Of a stretch of DNA of 64,000 nucleotides, positions 8,098 through 16,943 are shown piece after piece (position 1 is the stretch's first letter; each line of letters begins with the position of its first letter). Location of the stretch: the NCBI GenBank assembly GCA_002429085.1, contig DIYR01000166.1:34341-98340 (forward strand), in the 5' to 3' direction. The notes under the pieces were generated by a model. The model saw only the letters and a list, made by a program, of their open reading frames with translations, did not search any database and had not been told where the DNA came from. The position numbers and the translations under genes were made by a program. Source of the stretch: Flavobacteriales bacterium UBA6049. GTDB lineage: Bacteria > Bacteroidota > Bacteroidia > Flavobacteriales_G > Salibacteraceae.

Positions 8098-10986
8098 TTA
8101 TCTGATAATTTTATTTTGTTTGGTGGTGCCATCATCTAGCTTAGAGTGGATGATGTAGACACCATTTTGCCATTCTTTGGAAGGGATGCGCTCTGTTAAA
8201 GTTTTTGGTGTGGAAGAGTACAAGATCTGCCCGCTGATGTTGTAGACATTAACAGATTGGATGTTTGCGTCTTTGCTTTCAACAAATACATCATCTTGCG
8301 ATAGATAGATTTTGACAGAAGACTTTTGAAGTTCAACCCCGTTAGAAGTCGCCACGGTATCTTTTTCATTGTAAACCGCTAGGTAGAAACGATCTTTGAT
8401 ACTCATAGCGCTATCAGGAGTGAAGTTATATACCGGCTGATCTAATAGATTTTGTTGAATACCGAGTAAGCTATCCACTAAGTGTAGCGTATAATCTGCA
8501 GGCCAATTATCAAGGCTATCAACAAAGATAGCGTGGTTACTAAGCGTCCAAGCATCAACACCTAACGGAATAACCTTCGTTTCTTCATCCTGCAAAGTTT
8601 GTAATCCTTGAATACTAAAGTCCGTACCATCAAGAACACTATAGAAGGATAAACGCGGGTGAGCTTTGTATTTTTTACCATCGTATAAACGATCGAGCCC
8701 ATCAGTAGCTTGAGGAAGGAAACCTACCAGTAATTGGTTGTAATCGTTACTATCGTTAGACAAAGCAAGCCATACTCTGTGTTTTGAATTAGAAGATCCC
8801 TGTTTGAAGAACTGAGAGTTGTTACTAGCAACACGCATACTGTTGGTAAATGTAATGGTAGGATTAGAAGAAGTAGATTCAACAAAGAAACCTTGACCAC
8901 TCTGTATATAGTCGTCAGGCGAAGTAGAACCATTACCAGTAGTAGCACCAGTAGAAGTCCATGTAGCATAATCAGCAGCAGTATTTATCCCACTACTACC
9001 ACCACCAATTTGGTAAGTAGTATGGTTCCAGAACCAAAGAGTACCAGAAAGCCCTGTGTTAGTTGTAACAAAATCAGAACTAGAAATGGCACTAGGATAA
9101 GGGTTACCCGCCAAAATACTCTCTCCAGAAGAAACGCTAGAGGTACTCAACTGAACCGTACCATTATTAGCATTACCATTAAAAGAACGATTATCACTAG
9201 ATCCAGAAAGGCCAATAGTACCAGTTGTAATATATCCACGTCCAGGCGTCATAGTAGCAGCAGCAGGTTGTGAAGCCCAGTTATTAGTAGCCCCTTCATC
9301 AAAGTAATAGAAGTCGGTAGTATTAGAACCCGGGAAGGCATCACCCATAGTAGTATTACTCACAGGAGAAGACCAGTATTGGTATCGAGTATCATCAACC
9401 AATGAACCAGAGTTACGTTGTACTTGATATTGACCAGAACCAGAGTTACCATTAGAGGCATTTGTTTGTAGAAGAGATCCGCTGCTGTTAATAGTAATAG
9501 TACCATCATTCGTAATATCTCCACTAACCTCAAGAGTTACCCCACTAGCGATAGAGATAGAACCATCGCCAGTAACATTAACACTACTAACAGAAGCATT
9601 AGCACTAAGTGTACCCCCAGCACCAGTCACCAGCATTCTACGCGAGCCATCCGAAGAGTTAGGTTCCCCACTAGAACCACTGCCATTAGCCCAAGAAGAG
9701 CCATTCCAAACAATAGACTCACCGATGGCAAGAGTAAAGAAATCACCGTCATTGATGGTAACACCAGTAAATGTGATGATATTTCCAGAGATAGAAGCCG
9801 TAGTGAAAGCCGTAGCGCCAGAGCTAAAATCAGTATCAGAATTATCAGTGATAAGTGCATAATCACCAGCATTTCCAGAATTAGTAATTCCATTACCAAG
9901 TTCGAAGCTTACGCTAACAGACCCAACAGACCCAGTTACATCAGCCCTCCAAATACGTTGTAAACGATTTTCATAAAAAGGGTGAGCTTGTGAAGTAGTA
10001 GTACTAGTAGAGCTACCGTTGTGCCCCCACACAAGGAAAGAGTTGTTAGCAGAAAAGGAAGGAGCAGTGATTTCAACGATATCAGATTCGTTTTGGTTGA
10101 TAGACCCAAGTTGATTAAGATCAGAGTTATCATCTCGTCCTATACCGGCAATAGCGTTGGCATATGTACTATTAGTTGTACCATTCCACACTACCGTTCC
10201 AGAAGAAGAGAGATAATCATAAGCACCAGAAGATTGGCTTAGTGCTACACCATACTTAATAGCTAAGTAAGACTCAATACGTTGTCTTTCGTTACTGGTT
10301 CTTGTGTCGCTGTAAACCATTATTTCAGCAATATCACCAGTAAATGGATATAGCTGATTACCGATATCACCTACTTCAAGAGTACTAGTTGATTGAGGAC
10401 CATTATTGGCAGTAAATGTTCCTTCTTGAGCTCCATCTACATAGTAGCTAGATCCATTACTTACATCTTCTCTCCATGAAATAGCTGTAATAACAGGGGT
10501 ATTAAACTGAAATAAAGCTGCATCGTGCACATTATTAGCTATCGATCCTGTACTAATGATGTTTAGCAAAAATGGAGTGTAAGTATCTGTATGCAAGAGA
10601 AATCTATCCCAGTTTAGGTCATCTTCGCCAAAAACAGCTCCTGGATAGATATCAGTTGGTTTGTAAACAACGATTACATCTAGATCTGGATATGTGCTAC
10701 TATTCATATTAAGAGCAGTACTGATTCTATCATTACCATCAAATCGAATAATAGAGTTGTTATTCAACCCACTAGATACAAGCGCAGGTGCACTTGAACC
10801 AGAACCACTTCCATTAATTCCATTTCCGCTTTGGTCGTTCCACCCAGAAACAACACCACCTGAAGAAACAACACCATCGTTTGCTTTGAACCAAAGCTCA
10901 AGATCTGTTGACACCCCTCCAGGTGATTGACTAAAGCCCACAGAACTGATAAGTAATAGACAAGTAAGTTTTAAAAACACTTTCAT
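8098..10986 (-). CDS. Giant LamG / T9SS surface protein, copy 1
   Basis: 962 residues, signal peptide ending at GFSQS. A concanavalin-like LamG domain lies at about 20-245 (LELWFKANDGV, IAEIMVYSD, ESYLAIKYGV). A second module (about 250-420) has the IAGIGRDDNS and FLVWGHNG motifs. A Ser/Asn/Gly-rich stretch leads to a block from about 535 shared by all four paralogues: YQYWSSPVSN, DFYYFDEG, TPGRGYITTGTIG, GTLWFWNH, FFVESTSSNP, DRLYDGKKYKAHPR, IPLGVDAW. A T9SS sorting domain closes it (about 887-962). Probably a surface adhesin or glycan-binding protein. Last gene of the cluster; its start is 8 bases from the neighbour's stop. Confidence 0.88.
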   Translation of the reverse strand: MKVFLKLTCLLLISSVGFSQSPGGVSTDLELWFKANDGVVSSGGVVSGWNDQSGNGINGSGSGSSAPALVSSGLNNNSIIRFDGNDRISTALNMNSSTYPDLDVIVVYKPTDIYPGAVFGEDDLNWDRFLLHTDTYTPFLLNIISTGSIANNVHDAALFQFNTPVITAISWREDVSNGSSYYVDGAQEGTFTANNGPQSTSTLEVGDIGNQLYPFTGDIAEIMVYSDTRTSNERQRIESYLAIKYGVALSQSSGAYDYLSSSGTVVWNGTTNSTYANAIAGIGRDDNSDLNQLGSINQNESDIVEITAPSFSANNSFLVWGHNGSSTSTTTSQAHPFYENRLQRIWRADVTGSVGSVSVSFELGNGITNSGNAGDYALITDNSDTDFSSGATAFTTASISGNIITFTGVTINDGDFFTLAIGESIVWNGSSWANGSGSSGEPNSSDGSRRMLVTGAGGTLSANASVSSVNVTGDGSISIASGVTLEVSGDITNDGTITINSSGSLLQTNASNGNSGSGQYQVQRNSGSLVDDTRYQYWSSPVSNTTMGDAFPGSNTTDFYYFDEGATNNWASQPAAATMTPGRGYITTGTIGLSGSSDNRSFNGNANNGTVQLSTSSVSSGESILAGNPYPSAISSSDFVTTNTGLSGTLWFWNHTTYQIGGGSSGINTAADYATWTSTGATTGNGSTSPDDYIQSGQGFFVESTSSNPTITFTNSMRVASNNSQFFKQGSSNSKHRVWLALSNDSNDYNQLLVGFLPQATDGLDRLYDGKKYKAHPRLSFYSVLDGTDFSIQGLQTLQDEETKVIPLGVDAWTLSNHAIFVDSLDNWPADYTLHLVDSLLGIQQNLLDQPVYNFTPDSAMSIKDRFYLAVYNEKDTVATSNGVELQKSSVKIYLSQDDVFVESKDANIQSVNVYNISGQILYSSTPKTLTERIPSKEWQNGVYIIHSKLDDGTTKQNKIIR

Positions 10987-10994
10987 AGGGCGGA

Positions 10995-13865
10995 TTATTT
11001 AGAAAATATTAATTGTTTGTGGCTTTCCTGATTTTCAAGAATAACCGAAATGATGAGTGTTCCAGTGGTATTCAGAGTAATTTGCTCTAAACGTGTACCT
11101 AAGTTACTAGATTGGTGTAAGATTCTACCATTGATGTCGTAAATAAATATGTTTTGAATATTTACGTCTTGGCTTTGAACAATCAGTTGGTCATTAGATA
11201 TGAATGTTTTCAATACGTTTTGATTGGCTGATTCTAAACCAGTTGAGATATCTTCTTCTACATCTTTAACTCCAAGTTCAAATCTATTTTTGATTGCTCC
11301 AACTTGCTCAATATCAAATGTATAGATCGGGTTGATTCGTAAATCATGTATACTATCCAAATAATGATCAATTAAGGTTAAAGCATAATCAGTTGGCCAA
11401 TTATCTAGGCTATCAATAGTAATAGAATGTGAACCTGTAGTCCATGCATCTAATCCTAATGGAATTTTCTTTTCGATAAGATAAACTGGATTCGGAAGTC
11501 CTTGAATGCTGTAGTCAACAGAATCTATGAGGCTATAGAATGAAATCCTAGGGTGTGCTTTAAACTTCTTACCATCGTATAGTCTATCAACACCATCTGT
11601 GGCATCTTTAGCAAACCCAATAAGAATTTGATTGTAATCATTATTAGTGTTTGTTATGCTTAACCAAACGCGGTTTCTTTCTTCGTTTTGTTGTGTTTTA
11701 AAAAACTGAGTGTTGTTGCCAACAACTCGCATGTTGTTTGTAAAACTTATAGAAGGGTTCGAGGAACTAGCTTCAACAAAGAAACCTTGTGCACTTTGAA
11801 TGTAATCGTCTGGAGCCTTAGCTGTATTTCCACCAGTTGATCCCATACCAGTCCAAGTAGCGTAATCTGCAGCATCGTTTGCTCCACCTACTTGCGCTGT
11901 TGAGTGATTCCAGAACCACAGCGTACCGGATATGCCAGCATTTCCGGCCACAAAATCAGTACTGTTAATGGCACTAGGATATGGGTTTCCAGCAAGAATA
12001 AATTCACCGGAACTCACATTAGATGTAGAGAGTTGAACTATCCCATTATTAATAGTACCATCAAACATGCGTGTTTCGGATGAATTAGATAAATCAATGG
12101 TTGAAGTAGTTATGTATCCTCTAGCTGGAGTCATAGTTGAACCAGAAGGTTGTGAAGCCCAGTTGTTGGTCGTTCCTTCATCAAAATAGTAGAAGTCTGA
12201 AGTGTTTGCTCCAACGAAAGTACTTCCCATGGTAGCATTGCTAATAGGAGAAGACCAATATTGATACCTAGTGTCATCTGCTATTACTCCAGAGTTTCGT
12301 TGTATAATATAATTTCCAGTTCCACTATTTGTTGCGGTTCCGTTTTGAACAATAGAAGCAGCAGAAGCAACATTTACGGTACCCCTATTTATAATCCCGT
12401 TGTCAATTTCTAAACTAGCACTGTTAGTAAGGTTAAGAGATGCTCCAGATTCGATAAAAACACATTCGCAACTAGCATTACTACTCATTGTTGCGGTTCC
12501 ACTCATAACGAGTAATTTATTATCCGCATCACTATTTGAAGGTGCTCCACCTACCCATGTGGTTCCATCATAGTATTTAGTATTGCCTAGTTGAGCAATG
12601 GTAAACAAGACTCCATCATTCAAATCAACATTAGTAAAAGACAGAGTAGTTCCAGATAAGTTTCGGCCCGTTGTATGGATGGTAGCATTACTTAAATCAG
12701 ATGTCGTGGACTGAATGAGTACAAGATCTGTTTCTGCACCTAACCCACCAACTCCAGATAAATCGAATGATAGGCTAACAGTTCCAACATCACCAGTTTC
12801 TCCAACTTTCCAAGTACGTTCTAATCGTTGTCCGTATGTGCTTGGAGCGTCACAAGTAACTGTTAAATCCATATTACCATTATCATGGCCGATGAATAAG
12901 AATTCACTATTACCTAAGCCACTGGCATTGCTTAATGTAAGTATGCCATCACCTGTTGAACTAGTATGATTAGAACCATCTGATGCTTGACCAATTCCAA
13001 CAAGTTGGTAGCCATGTGTGTCCTCGTAACTGTAGTGGCTATTTGCGATAGAGATATCATACTTGGCACCGAGGTAATTATCAACAATTACTCTTTCTGC
13101 TTCATTGAGAGCTTTATGGAAAATGATCAGCTCACTCATGTAACCATTGAAATACTGACCATAGTTTTCATTCATAACACCAATGAATAAATCTGTGTTT
13201 CCATTGATAACTGAAGATGAAGACTCGTTTCCTGTTATAACCAATGTTCCATTTCTATAGATTTTTGACCTTGAAGATGAACTCAATGTTCCATCAAAGG
13301 AAGCTGATGTAAGGTAATTTGTATTATCAGAAAAAGTAACTCCAGAAGAAATTCGATTGTTCTGAGTATTTATATCAAGAAAGTTTTGCCTCCCTGAATA
13401 TTGAAACCATGTATAAGCGTATTCATCAGGAGTACTATGAGCAATTCTCTTTCCAAAAATGGCTTGAACTGCTGGTGAGTTGAAGTTTGGGCTGCGAATG
13501 ATACTGTAAAACGTAAGGCCATTAGAATTATCTAACTTATCATCATCTGTAACGCGCATAAAATCTGAGGTTGAATTACTAGTTCCTCCATCAAATAACA
13601 CGGCTGGTTGTCCATTGATTGGGCTTGATGAAACAAACGATGGGCGCTGTGCACTTATACTTTGTGTTGCATTATTACCATTTCCAGAAGCATCTGGCCA
13701 ATTGGAGATAGACGCTCCATTTGATAGATTTAAATCATCAGCTTTTAACCACATACTCACATTGGTAGAGTTATCTACACCACCAGGGCCAGTTTGTGCA
13801 AAAGAAGCCACAGCAATCAAAGAGAGACTGCATGTTAGTATGAAGTTTTTTCTGATTGATTTCAT
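10995..13865 (-). CDS. Giant LamG / T9SS surface protein, copy 2
   Basis: About 956 residues from the ATG at 13865, chosen because it opens a signal peptide (MKSIRKNFILTCSLSLIAVASFAQ) and leaves a 4-base gap to the previous stop; an upstream in-frame ATG at 13910 would overlap the neighbour. LamG domain at about 25-270 (VSMWLKADDL, GYMSELIIFHKAL). A second module has YQLVGIGQASDGSNH and FLFIGHDNG. The shared paralogue block runs from about 536, and a T9SS tail covers the last 75 residues. It is much closer to copy 3 than to copies 1 and 4: long nucleotide tracts are identical, including 55 bases at 12225-12279. Confidence 0.88.
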   Translation of the reverse strand: MKSIRKNFILTCSLSLIAVASFAQTGPGGVDNSTNVSMWLKADDLNLSNGASISNWPDASGNGNNATQSISAQRPSFVSSSPINGQPAVLFDGGTSNSTSDFMRVTDDDKLDNSNGLTFYSIIRSPNFNSPAVQAIFGKRIAHSTPDEYAYTWFQYSGRQNFLDINTQNNRISSGVTFSDNTNYLTSASFDGTLSSSSRSKIYRNGTLVITGNESSSSVINGNTDLFIGVMNENYGQYFNGYMSELIIFHKALNEAERVIVDNYLGAKYDISIANSHYSYEDTHGYQLVGIGQASDGSNHTSSTGDGILTLSNASGLGNSEFLFIGHDNGNMDLTVTCDAPSTYGQRLERTWKVGETGDVGTVSLSFDLSGVGGLGAETDLVLIQSTTSDLSNATIHTTGRNLSGTTLSFTNVDLNDGVLFTIAQLGNTKYYDGTTWVGGAPSNSDADNKLLVMSGTATMSSNASCECVFIESGASLNLTNSASLEIDNGIINRGTVNVASAASIVQNGTATNSGTGNYIIQRNSGVIADDTRYQYWSSPISNATMGSTFVGANTSDFYYFDEGTTNNWASQPSGSTMTPARGYITTSTIDLSNSSETRMFDGTINNGIVQLSTSNVSSGEFILAGNPYPSAINSTDFVAGNAGISGTLWFWNHSTAQVGGANDAADYATWTGMGSTGGNTAKAPDDYIQSAQGFFVEASSSNPSISFTNNMRVVGNNTQFFKTQQNEERNRVWLSITNTNNDYNQILIGFAKDATDGVDRLYDGKKFKAHPRISFYSLIDSVDYSIQGLPNPVYLIEKKIPLGLDAWTTGSHSITIDSLDNWPTDYALTLIDHYLDSIHDLRINPIYTFDIEQVGAIKNRFELGVKDVEEDISTGLESANQNVLKTFISNDQLIVQSQDVNIQNIFIYDINGRILHQSSNLGTRLEQITLNTTGTLIISVILENQESHKQLIFSK
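12225..12279. repeat. 55-base exact repeat shared by LamG copies 2 and 3 (unit A)
   Basis: Identical to 15103-15157. It encodes the segment around TMG...YQYWSSP on the minus strand. The flanks are also very similar, with scattered mostly silent changes. Confidence 0.9.
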
Positions 13866-13869
13866 AGCC

Positions 13870-16737
13870 TTATGGATTGATATGAAGTAACTTTTTAATA
13901 GTAGATCCATTTACAAGTTCTACGGAAACAATAGCAAGTTGAACCTTAGGAATAGAGACTGAAATTTGCGTATCGTTAGTCTGAATATCAGAGATTAATC
14001 TTCCTTGAACATCGTGAATCAATACACGTTTGATGGCAGATTTTTCACTTTCAATAATTACATCTCCGTTTCTAGAAAATAATGTGAGGAATGAAGAATT
14101 TATTGGAGTAATACCTGTAGGCTCTTCATCTTCTTCCGTGTTAGTTATTCCAAGTTCAAATCTATCTTTGAAAGCACCTGCATCAATTACTTCGAATGTG
14201 TAGCTTTCTATTACTTCCAAGTTGTGAATAGAGTCTAGTTCATGATCAATGAGCATCATTGAATAGTCGCTCGGCCAATTATCAAGACTATCAAGTTTTA
14301 TAGAATAACTTCCTGATATCCATGCGTCAACACCTAATGGAATGCGTTTTTCTTCTAAGTAAGTTGGAGTTTTAAGCCCTTGAATACTGTAATCAACAGA
14401 ATCTATTAAGCTATAGAATGCTATTCTAGGGTGTGCTTTAAACTTTTTACCATCGTATAATCTATCAACACCATCAGTAGCATCATCAGCAAAACCAACG
14501 AGAACTTGGTTGTAATCGTTACTATCGTTTGTAATACTTAACCAAGCTCGATTTTTGGTTTGGTTAGCATCCGTTTTGAAGAACTGAGAGTTGTTTCCAG
14601 AAACTCTAATTTCATTTGAATAAGCAATAGTAGGATTTGAAGAGCTAGCTTCAACAAAGAAACCTTGTGCACTTTGAATATAATCGTCTGGAGCCTTAGC
14701 TGTATTTCCACCAGTTGACCCCAAACCAGTCCAAGTAGCATAATCTGCGGCATCGTTTGCTCCACCTACTTGAGCTGTAGAGTGGTTCCAGAACCACAAA
14801 GTTCCAGAGAGTCCTCCATTAGCAGCTATAAAGTCTGTACTACTAATGGCACTAGGGTATGGGTTTCCAGCAAGAATAAATTCACCAGAACTTACATTTG
14901 AGGTTGTAAACTGAACAGTTCCGTTGTTAACATTACCATCAAAAATTCTTGTTTCAGATGAGTTGGAAATACCAATAGTTCCAGTAGTGATGTACCCTCT
15001 ACCAGGAGTCATAGCCGATCCGGAAGGTTGTGAAGCCCAATTGTTGGTTGTTCCTTCATCAAAATAGTAGAAATCTGAAGTGTTTGCTCCAACAAAACTA
15101 GCTCCCATGGTAGCATTGCTAATAGGAGAAGACCAATATTGATACCTAGTGTCATCTACAATAGTTCCAGAGTTACGCTGCACAACATAGTTGCCAGATC
15201 CACTATTTATAGCACTTCCTCTTTGCAATAGAGAAGAGGCTGAAGCAATGTACATAGAGCCATTGTTTACTATGCCGTTGTTCACTGTAAATGTGGCTTC
15301 ATTTGTAACAGATAAGTCTGTGCCTGATTCGATGATTGCACATTCACAACTCGCATTACTTGAAATGGAAGCGCTTCCACTACTTACAATGAATTTTTTA
15401 CTGGCATCCGCGTCACTAGGTGAACTTGCTGCACCTGAACCATTATTCCAAGAGCCATTGAAATAAACTGTACTTCCTAATTGAGCGATCGTAAATATGT
15501 CACCATCGTTTAAGTCAACGTTTGTGAACGACAGGTTTGATCCAACTAGCGAAACTCCAGTAGTATGAACGGTTGCATTTGTAAAATCTGAAGATGAAGC
15601 TTGAATAAGAGCAAGTTGACTTTGTGTTCCGAGTCCTGAAATTCCAGATAAGTCGAACGACAATGAAACAGTTCCAACATCACCAGTATGGTCTACCCGC
15701 CATGATCTGAGCATACGTTTACCATAAAACCCTGGTGCATCACAAGTATCTACTAATTCGGTTGATGCCCCATCGTGAGCAACCAAAAGGTATTCGCTGT
15801 TAGATAATGAAGATGGTGATGAGATGGTTAGTATTCCTTCTCCTGTAGCTGTAGTTTGATTACTTCCATCACTCGCTTGTCCAATTCCTACTAATCCATA
15901 ACGGTGGGTAGATTCATAAGCATATAAATCACCAGTAATAGTAAGTTGGTATTTAGCAGCTAAGTAGTTATTTAGGATTGAAAATTCTACATCAGAAAGA
16001 GCGTCTCTGAAAACAATGATTTCTGCAATTTTCCCATTGAAAGATCGCCCGTCTCCATAGTTAAAGAGTCCGATCAGAACATCGTCATCGTAGTCGGCTA
16101 CACTAACGTTAGAACCTGATTGCCCTGCAGAAGCACCGTTTACATGGAGTTGAACAGAGTTACTACTCAAGCTAGAATTCACACGGAGTGATTGAAGATA
16201 GCTTGTGTTTTGACTCAGGATTGTTGTGCCCCCATAGGTTTGATTAGATACATAGCTAAATGCTCTGTAACCATTATTATGAAACATTACCCAAGACATA
16301 TCATTTTGATAACTAGTCCTCTTAGAAATAATACATCTAGGGTCAGCCGTTCCAACTTGATATACAGCAAAAACACTGAATTGGGAGGCATTGTCTAATA
16401 AATTGCCACTACTTTGATCATCAGCAATTGCAAAGTATTCATTGTTTTGGCCATTAAACTGAATAGCTGGAACTCCATTAAGCGTGCTTAAGCTAGGGAA
16501 ATTATTTCCTGAGTTCTCCTCTATAGCATCGTATCCATTTCCAGACTTATCAGGCCAAGTGTAACCATCAGATAATGGCGCAGAAATATCAGATGCATCT
16601 AACCAAACAATGTTATGCGGAAGCCCCGATGTTCCGTTTGTATTACCTATTCCAGCTGGGCCTGTTTGGGTGTAACCCATATATACCCAGAAAGCGGTGA
16701 CCAATAGGAACACCGCTTTAAGGTTGAATTGCTTCAT
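13870..16737 (-). CDS. Giant LamG / T9SS surface protein, copy 3
   Basis: 955 residues with a signal peptide (FLLVTAFWVYMGYTQ). LamG domain about 30-265 (HNIVWLDASDISAP, GKIAEIIVFRDAL, NNYLAAKYQL). A second module carries YGLVGIGQASDGSNQ and LLVAHDG. The paralogue block starts at about 533, with DDYIQSAQGFFVEASSSNP in common with copy 2. The final 75 residues form a divergent T9SS domain (KRVLIHDVQGRLISDI). Function inferred as surface glycan or cell adhesion. Gap to copy 2 is 4 bases and to the 63-aa gene 3 bases, so all lie on one transcript. Confidence 0.87.
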   Translation of the reverse strand: MKQFNLKAVFLLVTAFWVYMGYTQTGPAGIGNTNGTSGLPHNIVWLDASDISAPLSDGYTWPDKSGNGYDAIEENSGNNFPSLSTLNGVPAIQFNGQNNEYFAIADDQSSGNLLDNASQFSVFAVYQVGTADPRCIISKRTSYQNDMSWVMFHNNGYRAFSYVSNQTYGGTTILSQNTSYLQSLRVNSSLSSNSVQLHVNGASAGQSGSNVSVADYDDDVLIGLFNYGDGRSFNGKIAEIIVFRDALSDVEFSILNNYLAAKYQLTITGDLYAYESTHRYGLVGIGQASDGSNQTTATGEGILTISSPSSLSNSEYLLVAHDGASTELVDTCDAPGFYGKRMLRSWRVDHTGDVGTVSLSFDLSGISGLGTQSQLALIQASSSDFTNATVHTTGVSLVGSNLSFTNVDLNDGDIFTIAQLGSTVYFNGSWNNGSGAASSPSDADASKKFIVSSGSASISSNASCECAIIESGTDLSVTNEATFTVNNGIVNNGSMYIASASSLLQRGSAINSGSGNYVVQRNSGTIVDDTRYQYWSSPISNATMGASFVGANTSDFYYFDEGTTNNWASQPSGSAMTPGRGYITTGTIGISNSSETRIFDGNVNNGTVQFTTSNVSSGEFILAGNPYPSAISSTDFIAANGGLSGTLWFWNHSTAQVGGANDAADYATWTGLGSTGGNTAKAPDDYIQSAQGFFVEASSSNPTIAYSNEIRVSGNNSQFFKTDANQTKNRAWLSITNDSNDYNQVLVGFADDATDGVDRLYDGKKFKAHPRIAFYSLIDSVDYSIQGLKTPTYLEEKRIPLGVDAWISGSYSIKLDSLDNWPSDYSMMLIDHELDSIHNLEVIESYTFEVIDAGAFKDRFELGITNTEEDEEPTGITPINSSFLTLFSRNGDVIIESEKSAIKRVLIHDVQGRLISDIQTNDTQISVSIPKVQLAIVSVELVNGSTIKKLLHINP
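15103..15157. repeat. 55-base exact repeat shared by LamG copies 2 and 3 (unit B)
   Basis: Same sequence as 12225-12279, 2878 bases away in the same orientation. It is long enough for homologous recombination or gene conversion between the two genes. Confidence 0.9.
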
Positions 16738-16740
16738 AGC

Positions 16741-16932
16741 TTATTTAGCTTTAGATGTCTTATGAATACTGCTGTAAATGCGGTAAGACCCTATCATGGA
16801 TCCTACTATTAACACTAGCCAAATGCCAGCATCAATTGGTGTAGCATTGTTACTCCCTGGAGGAGGAGGGGGAGCAGCAATTGTTGAAAGGGAAGGAAGG
16901 ATTAAGGATAAAACGATTAGGAGACGTTTCAT
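16741..16932 (-). CDS. 63-aa protein with PID-type C-terminal sorting signal
   Basis: Tripartite: signal peptide (MKRLLIVLSLILPSLSTIAA), a proline run (PPPPPGSNN), then TPIDAGIW running into a hydrophobic helix (about 38-50) and a basic tail (SSIHKTSKAK). Pro-Ile-Asp before a transmembrane segment with a positive end is the layout of the PID-CTERM signals described in Bacteroidota, relatives of PEP-CTERM signals processed by exosortases. Almost nothing lies between the two signals, so the mature peptide would be tiny. It sits 3 and 11 bases from its giant neighbours, within the LamG operon. Whether it is processed or acts as a small membrane protein is unknown. Confidence 0.8.
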   Translation of the reverse strand: MKRLLIVLSLILPSLSTIAAPPPPPGSNNATPIDAGIWLVLIVGSMIGSYRIYSSIHKTSKAK

Positions 16933-16943
16933 CCTGTGTTAGT

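Noticed and set aside
8893..9273. Long open frame on the plus strand inside LamG copy 1 (Ser/Thr/Arg-rich)
   Set aside because: It is the reverse of a Ser/Asn/Gly-rich coding region; composition is low-complexity and no motif is visible. Similar antisense frames at 19837-20109, 15191-15466 and 12715-12969 are rejected for the same reason.
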